Of a stretch of DNA of 64,000 nucleotides, positions 37,610-48,700 are shown piece by piece; position 1 is the first letter of the stretch, and every line of letters starts with the position of its first letter. The position numbers and the translations under genes were made by a program. The notes under the pieces are model-generated. The model was given only the letters and a program-made list of their open reading frames with translations. It made no database searches and had not been told where the DNA came from. Origin of the DNA: Lateolabrax maculatus (Eukaryota; Chordata; Actinopteri; Acropomatiformes; Lateolabracidae); assembly GCA_031216445.1 (NCBI GenBank), contig CM062204.1, positions 16,303,001 through 16,367,000 of the forward strand. Reading direction: 5' to 3'.

Positions 37610-37779
37610 CACACACCCCAGTGTCCGTACACTAGCCCTTTAGCAGCATGCCACTACCCTGAGGGCATGAATGCACACACACACGCACACAGATATGCAA
37701 AGACACACACGGATACCAACCAAGTGTCCACCTACTGTTTCTTTAGTGGTGTGCCACTGCCCTTAGGGTATGCAGATTT

Positions 37780-37815
<36 letters not shown>
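37610..37815. repeat. two diverged copies of a ~105-bp unit
   Basis: Unit 1 (about 37,620-37,726) and unit 2 (about 37,727-37,815) share GTGTCC, CTTTAG, TGCCACT, CCCT and AGGG(C/T)ATG in the same order, each followed by a CA-rich tail. The duplication is old; the tails have expanded separately. Confidence 0.55.
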
Positions 37816-38107
37816 TCACACAAACACACATTCCACTGGTGATACTGACATCATTGCAACTGAACTCATTGAATAGGACTGAAGTGATGTGAATGATAGT
37901 GAATTACCAAGACAGTCCCCCGCAAACTAGCAAAGGCTACAGACTGCTAATTACAAGTATGCAAGCATGTGTGTCCAAGTGTGTGAAAAAGAGAGAGTGA
38001 GGGAATGTTTTCTTCCAGTGTTCAGCGTCTCTCTCTCTCTCTGTGTGTCTTGCTGAGCAGTAGTTATGGTGCCAGTTATGGAGTGTTTGCCATAGCAGGG
38101 AGCTGCC

Positions 38108-38236
38108 TTGGCACTGTGCCCTAATTTAGGGGAATTAAAAAGCACTAGACAGGCCCCTTTGTGGCACCGTGCGCCCGCTTTAATCTCCCCACGCCTCAGC
38201 GGGCACCCACAGCACCAGGAGTGGGCACCGTGCCCA
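38108..38236. promoter_or_regulatory. three NFI-type palindromes
   Basis: TTGGC-ACTGT-GCCCT (38,108-38,122), GTGGC-ACCGT-GCGCC (38,161-38,175) and TGGGC-ACCGT-GCCCA (38,222-38,236) each fit the bipartite NFI layout, half-site, five-base spacer, inverted half-site, with one to three departures from TTGGC(N5)GCCAA. They share the spacer A(C)(T/C)GT and lie in a GC-richer, microsatellite-free patch 25 kb upstream of nfix. A fourth near-match, TTGGC-ACACAT-GCCGG with a six-base spacer, is at 38,587. Autoregulation by NFI is an inference. Confidence 0.35.
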
Positions 38237-39375
38237 CATGACCCCAGGCAATATGGAAATCGCCACCAAAAATCCTAACTAAGCACCGAGCCCTGCCCCT
38301 GATGCACAGTGTACACAGTACACACAGACATGCGCAAAGCGATGCTATCACACACACACACACGCACACACACACTGCAAGAGGGACAACATCCAGCTCA
38401 CAGTGGTACTTTCCACACTGTACTCACACACGCATACTTACACATATGATTAAAAACATGAAAAAGTAATTGCAGGCTGTTCACATGTGTACATAATTAC
38501 AACACTAAAACACACACATGCAAACACACATATAGTAGTTCCCGGGCACAGGGGCATGAAATGAAATACTCCCGCCGCTGTCCCTGTTGGCACACATGCC
38601 GGCGTGTGTATACACACACATTCACTTTTCCACTCATCCAAAGTTGGTGTGTGTTCTTTTTGAAGTGTAGGTGAGTGTACTGCTTGTCATGAGGTCATCC
38701 ATCAGGGCTAATGAAACTGGCAGACCCTGACACTGTCTCACTGGGCAGCACCGCTGGCGCCGCGAGCTAACTCAAGGAGAAATGGACTGATTTAATTACA
38801 CAGCGAGGGCACATGCATGCACACACACACACACACACACATACACACGCACACAAACACAAACACACGCACGCGTAAACACACCTGCACACACGTGCAC
38901 AGGGAGAAAAAGACATACATAACACATGCAGGCATTCACAAACACACACACACACACACACACACTTTGCTTACAGGTACATAATCGTGAGGAAAAATTG
39001 AAATCACACACACAAATACACACATTGAATAGCCAAATGTTAGAGAGCGCACACACACACACACACGCACTTCACAACACATTCGAATATTGCCCATTAG
39101 TCACTTCTTGCCAACACCATGTAATGCCAGCTAGCAGACTGGTGCAACCTTTTAAAGTAGATGAATGTGTGAGTGTGACCTCAGCATGGATGTTAACCTT
39201 GTCTGATAAACAGAACTTGCACCATCATAGTATAATATTAAATTAAGTTTAGTTGTCATCTATACAGAAAAACTGCCCATTAGCGTACTAGCTGCTCCTC
39301 CTTACTGCAGGTTCACAATGTTCCCTTCCCTCAAACAAAGACTCACTTTGGCCCTGGAACAGGACACAATCCCAT

Positions 39376-39456
39376 CCCTCTCTCTCTCTCTCTCTCTCTC
39401 TCTAGCTCCCTCTCTCTCTCCCTCTCTCCCTCTCTCTCCCGTTCTCTCCCTCTGTC

Positions 39457-39508
<52 letters not shown>

Positions 39509-39510
39509 CC
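39376..39510. repeat. (CT)n/(CCCT)n tract
   Basis: About 135 bp of nearly pure CT with CCCT and GTTCT interruptions. The Ser/Leu and Arg/Glu frames across it are not genes. Confidence 0.95.
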
Positions 39511-39690
39511 TGTCCATTTGTCTTCCTACTGGTTTCACTTAATAAGCTTCAAAGGTTTCTGGGCAACGTCGCTTTTCAAAAAAAAAAAAAAAAAAGTTAC
39601 CATGGCATTTTTTTGGCACACAGCATCTTCCCTCTTGCTGAGGATATGGGGTTGCCATGACATCGGTGGGCACCTTATAAAGCATACATT

Positions 39691-39691
<1 letters not shown>

Positions 39692-39737
<46 letters not shown>

Positions 39738-39742
39738 CACAT
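39692..39742. repeat. (GT)n microsatellite
   Basis: A GT run of about 43 bp with a GTATGTG start and a GCGTGC end. Confidence 0.95.
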
Positions 39743-40238
39743 GAGTGTGTGCACATGATTGACATCTTGTGCCAACCTCGGCTAAATGCTTAGACAGTGG
39801 TAGGAAACCCAGGACAGCGGCAAAGCCAACGACAGAGTTCAACTTTGCCCGCCAACTCATGCTTAAAGGAGCACTTTATCCCCCCAACACACATACACAA
39901 ATGCACACTGTAAAGGACTCTATTCTGTTCTTTACTAAATTGAGTTTGCATATAATGTAACTGTTTCAATGCCTTTCAAACCGTATATGTGTGTCCATGC
40001 TAAAAACTTAACATAGTATGTTTTTGGCTATGACATATTAATGATGAATAAACTCAAAAACAAAAGTACAGGCTATAACAGTAAACAGCGCACATGCATT
40101 TTTCTGCAAGTACATCCTGTGTTTGTTTTGGTTAAACTTACCCCAGAGTCTCAAATCCAAGTGCTAACTTTAAAATTGGCTCTGGATTTCCACTGATGGT
40201 TAATGTTTTCATACTGGCATCTTTCTTTGTTCCTGCTA

Positions 40239-40240
<2 letters not shown>

Positions 40241-40294
<54 letters not shown>
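40241..40294. repeat. (GT)n microsatellite, 54 bp
   Basis: Uninterrupted GT run. Confidence 0.95.
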
Positions 40295-40298
<4 letters not shown>

Positions 40299-41084
40299 AT
40301 TTATTTTCTGCACTCCCATCCAAAAATAATTATCAGTGAGTGCAGCAGTAACCTGAAATTCCTAATCAGCAATATACACAATTGATAGGGATGAATGCAA
40401 AGGTCAGACCCACAGCACCCCTGCTGATAATAGTATAGTATAATAGAGTGTGTGTATTTTTTGGTTTTGCATCAAAGTAGTTTATGACAACAATATTTTT
40501 TGTTCTTTTTGTGATAGAGAAACGGTTCCTTGACCTCAAAGTTGTATTTGCTCAAAGTGAAACTACAATTTTGTGGTCTGGCATCAGCAGTCACCGCACA
40601 CTTTGGCGCAATTGAGCCTCCACTAATGTGAAATGAATGGGAGCCGTGAGCAACTGCAGCATGTCTCTAATTTTGGCCAAATCTTTCCACACATAGGACA
40701 AAATTCTGATCTGAATTTAAAAATAGCTCTTTCTAAAAGTGTGTAACATTTAACAGTTACCCCTATAACTAAATGTTTTATTTCAGTAATAGAAGTGGCA
40801 AAAATTGTTCTTGTCAATTATTTGTTTATATTTAAGCCAGTGCTAAAAACGACCATCACATCATGACATAAAAAAAGGAATTATTATTGTAAACCTTTTT
40901 GAAAAATGAAAAACTTCACCAAGACCTGCTGAAGACAGCCTAATGTGCTCGACATGCTCTCTTACATACGTCTGTGCAGTCTCACGGACAGGGCGTCTAG
41001 TGGCCTCTAGTGGTTTGTATATGATGTTACTATAATGTTCATCATAAATTTCATCTACATATTCACTGGACCCTGTACACAGCT

Positions 41085-41410
41085 GTGTCCCAAATCCATG
41101 CCACATACTATTTCTATACAGTAATTACAACATATTAATTGTTATACTATGCTATTTTAGCAGTCAGTATACAATAATATCAACATACTTTCCCATTTTA
41201 TACGGATTATCATATGTGAATAAACTGCAACTTTGGAAAGACACAGCCAATTAAACTCCACAAAGAGACATGAAAATGTTTATTCTTTGTCTCTGAAGAA
41301 TTTTCTGGAACTGTTTCACCACCATGGGAGAATAGTGTCCATCAATAACATACACAAAAGTTGACCATACTTAGTATGCATGCTGTCTGGTTTGAGTACA
41401 CTTTATTTTG
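41085..41410. mobile_element. candidate MITE with TGTCCCAAAT / TTAGTATGCAT ends
   Basis: The left side reads AGCTGTGTCCCAAATCCATGC followed by ATACTATTTCTATACAGTA; the right side reads CCATACTTAGTATGCATGCTG. Teleost genomes carry elements with GTGTCCCAA termini and AGTATGCAT-like interiors. The ends here are imperfect and I cannot define exact borders or a target duplication. Confidence 0.3.
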
Positions 41411-41734
41411 TCACTGTTCCAGTGCGAACTTACTTAAAAGATGCTTATAATCAATATGTAGTGTGGATTAGGTGATTGTTTAATAATGAAGGTGAAGCAA
41501 AATTATGCATTTTTCAAATATTCCATCTGACCCTACAAATATGGGTCTGGACACATTGAAAAAAAAATGTTAGTGGTGAAATATTTGTCAGAAAAGAACA
41601 TACCTTCTTACATATCACATTATATTACAAACAAATAACTTTGTTTCCTGTTCTAATCTCTATCATTAAAATCTGCTACAAAAAAATTTCACTTCCTAAA
41701 ACACAACTCAAGCTTTCCTTGTTTTTTGTTTATT

Positions 41735-41847
41735 TGTCAATTTATGTGTATGTACGTTGAGAGCAACGGGAAAACCGGAGTCAAATTCCTTGTATGTGTA
41801 CGCATTCATGGCCAATAAAGCTCTGATTCTGATTCTGATTCTGATAA
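41735..41847 (+). mobile_element. LINE 3' tail with (GATTCT)n end
   Basis: The segment GAGCAACGGGAAAACCGGAG, then TCAAATTCCTTGTATGTGT, GGCCAATAAAGCTCTGATTC and a short ATTCTG repeat is the typical 3' terminus of a fish non-LTR retrotransposon, including its AATAAA signal and 3' tandem tail. Only the tail is present, a dead-on-arrival 5'-truncated insertion. Confidence 0.7.
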
Positions 41848-43752
41848 TCCTCCACCAAGAAAAAGTCATCAGAAATAACAGATATTTTACTAGAAATAAT
41901 AAAATAAAAAGCAATAAATTATGAAATGTCTATGTCTTCAATCTCACATAATTCACATAGCAAACAACAGCTTTTCTCTTTAGGGAGAACATTAAACCTG
42001 CCTGTTCATACTGCTAATGTGAATGTGTCTGGGTGTAACTGAGCACACAGAAAACTTTGACTTTTGGTTAAATTTGTCTTCACATACTGCTCAACACTGT
42101 AGTTGTTTTTAATGAGCTAGTGTGTTCATAATTTAGGTTTCTAAAAAATCAGCAGAATAATTTAAATGATATTTTACACATACCCTGTAAACACTGCAGT
42201 GGAGAAGAGCTAACCAAACTTGAAATACTAAGGAAATATATATATATATAATTATTCAAATTTAAGTAAATGTTCATATAAACTTGTGTTTTTAGTTAAT
42301 CTGTTTTATGTCCATTGAGTTCCCTGTTTGCTCTTTCAAAGCTTTGTGTGACCTTTTTCAGGCTACGAGGAATCTGCATCATCTAGAGCTTTGCCAAAGT
42401 TTGCCTCAGTCTCCCAAAAGCTAAGAAAACACTGCTTTACATGAATAAGTCTGAACAAAATGATCCTATTGATAATGATTATCCAAAAAACTAAATTAAG
42501 TTAAATTTCTAAATTTCCTAAAATGATACAAATTCTGTTTTCTTGGGTGATTAAGCTAATAAGAAGAATGAGAGGATTGTAAAAGCTTTGGCAAATAAGC
42601 CTCTGACAAGTTCTGCAATTGCAGTGGATATGTGCAGTACTAATCTCTGTTCAGCTTTGGTTCTCTCGAGCAGTATAAAACACCCTACAGAGCTCAGGTC
42701 ATATAATTTGCCTCCCCCAAAAAATCCCTCACTGGGACCCAGAACATGAGTTTCATAGTTATTCTTATGAGCTCATACAACTGCTGGGAGCCTGCAAAAT
42801 AAAATAGCAGTTTTTCTGTTGATCTGTTTACACTCGCCTGAGGAACTTTACAACCGAAAGAGCCAAGACTCCAGAGCAAAAAAAAAAAAAAAAACCTTTC
42901 TCTCTCTCCCTCACAGCCAAAGTGGACTTATTATGTTACTGATGGCAGAATTCCCAGTGTGGAATTAGGACTTTGAGCTCCGATAACGTTCCTGAATCCC
43001 AGCACGGCGCTGCTTTTACTGGTGGTGGTCACACACTGCTTTCTGTCTTGCCCTGAGCCAAACCAGCCGAGGAATTAGTCATTAATAGGGGGACAATTCA
43101 GGCTGCTACTGTTTCCCATACTGATGAAGAAAGAATATAATTGTACAATGATCTCTGTGATGTTGTGCGGGGGTTCAGATATGTGTCCCTCTGTGTTTGT
43201 GAGAGTGTGGGTGAACAGTAGGTGAAGGTTTGAAAATCCTTGACCATATCTCTGCTCCATTTCTCGTTCATTTATCTGGGCCTTCGTTTCTGTCTGTCTG
43301 TTCACCTGTCTCACTCCTCACACAGGCTCCATAACAGAGATGACACCAGCATTAGTTTTCGGTAACCTCCTCGTCTATTTAAAGCCTCCCTGTACCTCTC
43401 GTTCCCCGTCATAAGCAGTATAGCCTCTGTGCTGTGTTGCCATGGTAAAACAATAGAGTGCAAATCTTCCAATCTCCTTAATGTTCACTAATCTAATGAG
43501 TGCGGCGGGGATATTAAGCAGATTGCTGAGCATTACGTTTTACCATTAGAGACACAACCACCAGCTATTTCAGCACTTCTGGGCCGTTTTCCTCGAAAGC
43601 CCCCCAAAAATCAGATTTTACCATTATTTCTGCAGTCTGATCCTATCGGCCTGCTGCGTCTTGGGTAGATTATGATTTGGCATGATGAAGAGTGTGGTTA
43701 CTGCTGAGTGTGGGAGAAAGTGAGTGGGAGTATGTGTGACCGTACATGCATG

Positions 43753-43754
43753 TA

Positions 43755-43800
<46 letters not shown>

Positions 43801-43937
43801 ACAGTGAGAGAGAGGGAAAATGGCATACTAACAAGCCAAGTTAATAAAGGGAAACAATTAGGACATAAAAGATTGACATGGCCCACAGATTTTAATGCCT
43901 TTGTCTGTCTTAATGAAATCCCTTCGACTATATCAGC

Positions 43938-43991
<54 letters not shown>
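43753..43991. repeat. (GT)n and (CA)n microsatellites facing each other
   Basis: A GT run (about 43,760-43,797) and a CA run (about 43,940-43,991) lie about 142 bp apart, forming inverted-repeat arms. Long frames on both strands through this stretch are translations of the repeats. Confidence 0.95.
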
Positions 43992-43995
<4 letters not shown>

Positions 43996-44732
43996 GATGA
44001 TATGTACACACTCATTATAGTGGTTTCATTGCTTCCCTCAGGCACTCCTGACAGGTGTGGCTCCCACACACAGACACACAGAGATAAACATTCGCAAACA
44101 CACACTCTCAGTCATACACCCAAACCAGGCGCTACAGGGCATTTTCCCTATCCTGGGACTGCACAATGGGCACTTTGTACACCCTCCAAACTCCCCACCC
44201 CAGCCCTTACCATCAACCCCCCACCGGCTTCCAGCACATCCCTCTTTAAATGGGAGATTATGCAAATTAGCTCACACCACCGCGGCACCCCATATAAGTG
44301 ATGTGCATTCAGTAAAATCTATAGTCTGTCTATGGGAGAATGTATGGGAGTCAGCACATGAATGTTTCTACTCACTGACAGACGGATGTGGCCTAAATAC
44401 ACAATCAACATCCCAGGTGTTTGAACCATACTAGAATATTTCCTCTGCCAATCACAAGCTGCAGTGCTTTATTGTTGCGTTTCATGTTCTGTCTTAATTT
44501 TTTTCTTACTTCAAATATGTTTGAGGTAAATTTCTTGCTTACACTACTAAAAATATTTCCTCAGCTTGCAGGCGGATTCTCTGGACTCAAGGCTGAGAAA
44601 ATAAAATAAATGTCTTTGTTCTGTCGCAGCTGTGAATGGACTGATGAAGGAGCACTTACAATATGGTGCTTGGAACAAATTAATTGAACAAGTAGTCAAG
44701 AATGTGTGCCATAACAAAAGGACAATTAATTC

Positions 44733-45212
44733 CAGTGGTGGAAGAAGTTTTCATATTCTTTCTAAAAGTAGCAATACCATAAAGTAGATTCCCACATTAA
44801 ATTTTTTACTTAAGTAAAAGTACAGAAGTATCATCAGCAAAATGTACTTTAAGTATCAAAAGAAAAAGTACTCATTATGCAGAACAACGGCTCCTGTCAG
44901 TGTTATTGATTTATTCATATGTAAATTAGACTGATGGAACTGATTTTAATACTTCTAATTCTAATATGATGATAATTATAATGCATCTTATTTCATAAAC
45001 GGATCACATCTTTTGCATGCAAAATTTTAATCTAAAAAGTGTTGGAACTGTAGTTGATATATACATGTAGTGGAGTAAAAGGTATATTACTTGCCTCTGA
45101 AATGTAGTTGACTGTAAGTATAAAGTAGCATAAAATTGAAACACTCAAGTAAAATACATGTACTTCAAATTCAGCAGTATTTGAGTAAATGCACTTAGTT
45201 ACTCTCCACCAT
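44733..45212 (+). mobile_element. GTGGTGGAA-type MITE, copy A of a tandem dimer
   Basis: It starts CAGTGGTGGAAGAAG, contains TTTTACTTAAGTAAAAGTAC, CAGCAAAATGTACTTTAAG, AAGTACTCATTATGCAGAA, CTCCTGTCAGTGTTATTG, TAGTGGAGTAAAAGG and TATAAAGTAGCATAAAATTG, and ends TTAGTTACTCTCCACCATTG. Both ends are short inverted repeats (CAGTGGTGGA / TCCACCATTG). This is a widespread nonautonomous DNA transposon of teleosts, probably hAT-like. No coding capacity. Confidence 0.85.
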
Positions 45213-45703
45213 TGGTGGTAGAAAGTATTAAAAACCATCACTTGCAATACCACATAGTACAAATCTTACATCATAAGTAAAAATATTGTAATCAAAATGT
45301 TATTTAAGTAAAACATAAATAATGCATAAATATTAGCAGTAATCTAATTATCAGAAGTAAAAATACTTATGCAGAAACATTGCTCCTGTCTGTGTTATAT
45401 ATATTTATATTATACTAATGGTTTATAATTAGTGATACATTCATGTGTAAGTAGCATTTTATGTTGCAGCTGTGTGAGGTGAAGTTAATTTGAATTTACA
45501 TTATACTGGGTAGATTAACCTATAGTAATGCTTTGTATTTTGTATAAGCTCATAGAAAACATTCATCTGCAAAGTAACTACAACTGTTAAATAAATGTAC
45601 AAATAAATGTATAAATGTAAGAAGTACACTCAAACAAATACAAAGAAGAAACAGAACAAAGTACAGAACCTGAGTAAATGTACTTAGGTACATTCCACCA
45701 CTG
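45209..45703 (+). mobile_element. GTGGTGGAA-type MITE, copy B of a tandem dimer
   Basis: The second copy, same orientation, starts at the shared junction (ATTGGTGGTAGAAAG), repeats the internal landmarks (TATCAGAAGTAAAAATACTT, GCTCCTGTCTGTGTTATAT, ATGTTGCAGCTGTGTGAGG) and ends GTACTTAGGTACATTCCACCACTG. It is diverged from copy A and has internal deletions. ATTAATT flanks the outer left end of copy A and the outer right end of copy B. Confidence 0.8.
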
Positions 45704-48700
45704 ATTAATTGTCAGTTACCACTTTGATTGATCATTGATTCTGCGAGTAGACAAAAGTCCAAAAATAGAAAAAAATTTAGGACATTGTGGAAATTTGAGA
45801 GAACAAATATGAATAATCTTTGGGTCCTCTATTGGAGCCAAGTTAATTTAAGACCTCAGGTGAATAGAAGCCACCCTCACTCCAAATATGAGAACATCTC
45901 TGTCAGGTAAAGTACAAGATAGATGCAATTCAATTGGAAGTGTGGAATACAAACACTGCTGATACTCACTTCCATAGGGTGCCGATTAAATGAGTGTGTA
46001 GACAGAGACATACTAGAGATGAACATGCGCGTGTACACACAAACACACACCGCAGGCTTGTTACATACTGCAGTTAGGTTCGGGGTCAGGTCGGGACACA
46101 GGTTACCACAGGGTTAAAGCCTCGTGCACATGAGAAAAACAGCAGAAACAGATTTAAGAGAGAGGTGGATGCCAAGAGTGCCATCTGCTTTAGTTACCCC
46201 CCTTTCCAGTTTCCTCTCTCTCCTCTCCCATCCCTCCCCGGCTGTCTCCATCTTTGTTTCTCTGCACATTCCCCCGTTCCCATCTCCCTCTAAAGCCACA
46301 TACATATTTTGTCAACAGCTAAATATTACCATTCATTATTTGTTTTACACACTGCTCAAGCCCTGATAATAAACTAAGACGGTATAGATACAAGGACGGG
46401 TGTGGGGGTGGGGAAAGGGGGGTAAGATAAGTCCAAATCTGGCAACCGTCTCAAGTGTAATGACACCTCCATCTCTATGGAAAACCATCCCCTTTTGTCT
46501 TCACTTGCATGGGAGCTCTTTCTTTTTACTGTTTTGTTCCCAGAAAACCCATGGAACATTTGCCAACATTTTTAAGAGCTGCGAAAAGCAGGTTTTTTTT
46601 TTCTGCTGTTTTTTTAAGTCTTCCACCTCGCAGGTGTTTCTTTTTAAGGCGTGCTCGACAATGCCAAGCTCGTCTTGGCTCGTCTTGAATGCCGCGGGCC
46701 TCGGGGGGGAGAGAAAAAAAGAAAAACAAGGTTGGAGAAATCTTATTGATTAGCAGTTGTCGCTTCCCTTTTCTTTATCTCACTGTGGCTCTCCTTTTCT
46801 GCCTCACTCACTCCATCTCCACACACTTTTTAAGTTTTGATAGGGGAATGAGAAACCTTTGTAGGACAGGCCAAGAATAAAAAAGAGAGCAAAAGAAATC
46901 TTAACTATAACTTGAAACCCTCTGCTCTCTCACAGGAAGTGACTGGACTTGTAGTGTCACGGAACAAAGCTGCAGCTTTAAGTGAGACTTTTTTAAATAT
47001 TGTACAAAGCGTGTTTCTGCATTTGAGTGTGTGTTTGTGTAAGCGTATGAAGTCCACTTGTCAGAGATTCTCAAAAAAGTCCAACTTGCTCGAGGCCTGA
47101 ATATGGGGCTTTTATTAAGTGGTGTCTAATTTCCCTGAGACCTTTAGGCTAGACACTGGCTTCATAGATGCCGTCAAAACTGATTTATGATGCACGCTTA
47201 CGTGTAACGCAGAAAATGAAAAAGAATAATCAATCTTATCTCATTCTGATGTGCTCATGTTGTCTGATTAGTATTCTGTGGTTAATTGACACAATTGCAG
47301 CCAAAGCTCGGTTCATTAATGTTAAGACAGATTGCTGCTCGTGAGAGCCACCATGTGGTGCAAACACAAACAGCAGCCATCTTGCTAAAAGTGGAGTTGA
47401 TAACTGTGTAAGCCATGTTTAGTCTTAACAAAATGTCATGTAAAAGTAATAACCACAATAAGTAATAATAAAACCATGTTATTGCCCTTGAGAGAGAGGA
47501 AAAATGATTCAGGTTTTTAAATTAGAGAGGGGGGCGGGGGGTGGGGGGGGGGGGGGGGGACTGAATAAACAGGTGGACTGCCAGTTAGGATCAGTGATAC
47601 GCCGGCTGGATGGAAAGAAACACAGGACAAGGGGGAGGGAGGTGGGTGGGTGGGTGGGGGGAGCTCAGAGAGAGGGATGAAAAGATGGAGCCGGGAAAGA
47701 AGTACCATCTGTTTTTTTAGGCACAAGGAAGATAAAAATGTGAGTAGCACTCAGAGGCAGAATGTTAGTATAGACTCGGGGTGTGAGAGGACTCTGCGTA
47801 CAGGGGGAGGAAACTACAAGGGGCACGGAGAGGTAAGGGAGACAGCGCAGATAAGAAGGAGGCGGACAGATGGAAGACAGGAAGATGAGAGAGGGAGAAA
47901 GAGTGAGAGAGAGCGTGGAATGGAGGGGACCAGAGATTGGGTCTGGCAGCGGTGTGAGCGCGCTGGGCACACTCACATCAGGAGGGGACATGACTCGACA
48001 TGCCGGCTCAGCCCAGCTGGGTCAACGCTCTTCACTGCCATGTTGTTCTGGCTTGGCGTTCCTTTCTCCTGCAAACACACACACACACACACAAAAACAC
48101 GCACACACACACACACACACACACATACACGCACAGGCGCACAAACTGACGGACAAATCCAGTTACCCCCGGCTCGCTCCCTCATTCTCCCTCTCCCTGT
48201 CTCATATCTAGACACACACTCACTCACAGGCAAACACACACAAGCTCACACCCAAAATGCCATGGTTTTGGCTAGAGCCGGCCGAGCAGGCGAGGGCCCT
48301 GGACTAATGGAAACGCCAAACTCGTTACTCTAACGCTGGGTGACAAGGGCACCTTGGGCTGCAGATGTTCCTGCTGATGACAGATGGAGCCTGGCACTGC
48401 CAGGGGACAGTGGGCCAGGCCTGCGCCAGCTCCATGCCACCTGCACCCCTCCTCTGTACCCCTCCACACAAACTCAAACATACACACACTCCCTCGCTTT
48501 CTCACTTGGCCTATCTCTCTTGAACACTGGTGCACTGCTCCCCCACTTTCTACCCCCATCTCCTATGTGTCTGTCTGTCTTTCTCTCAATCACTCTTCCT
48601 CTTTCTCTCTCTCACACACACATTGGCTCGCCACTCTTTCTCCTCTGCCCACTGTGAGGATGACTGTTTGTGGACAGATATCTATGACACTGGCAGAATG

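Larger units (their letters stand above)
33870..44720. other. intergenic, microsatellite-rich desert part 3
   Basis: No gene is supported. This block has the highest density of dinucleotide repeats in the window. Besides those listed separately there are runs at 36,827-36,856, 37,029-37,082, 37,783-37,814, 38,819-38,880, 38,941-38,965 and 39,048-39,066. The many His/Thr-rich and Val/Cys-rich frames on both strands are translations of these repeats. Confidence 0.7.

Noticed and set aside
47650..48333. 227-codon plus-strand frame
   Set aside because: Arg/Glu-rich from purine tracts, then His/Thr from a CA run; no recognisable protein.
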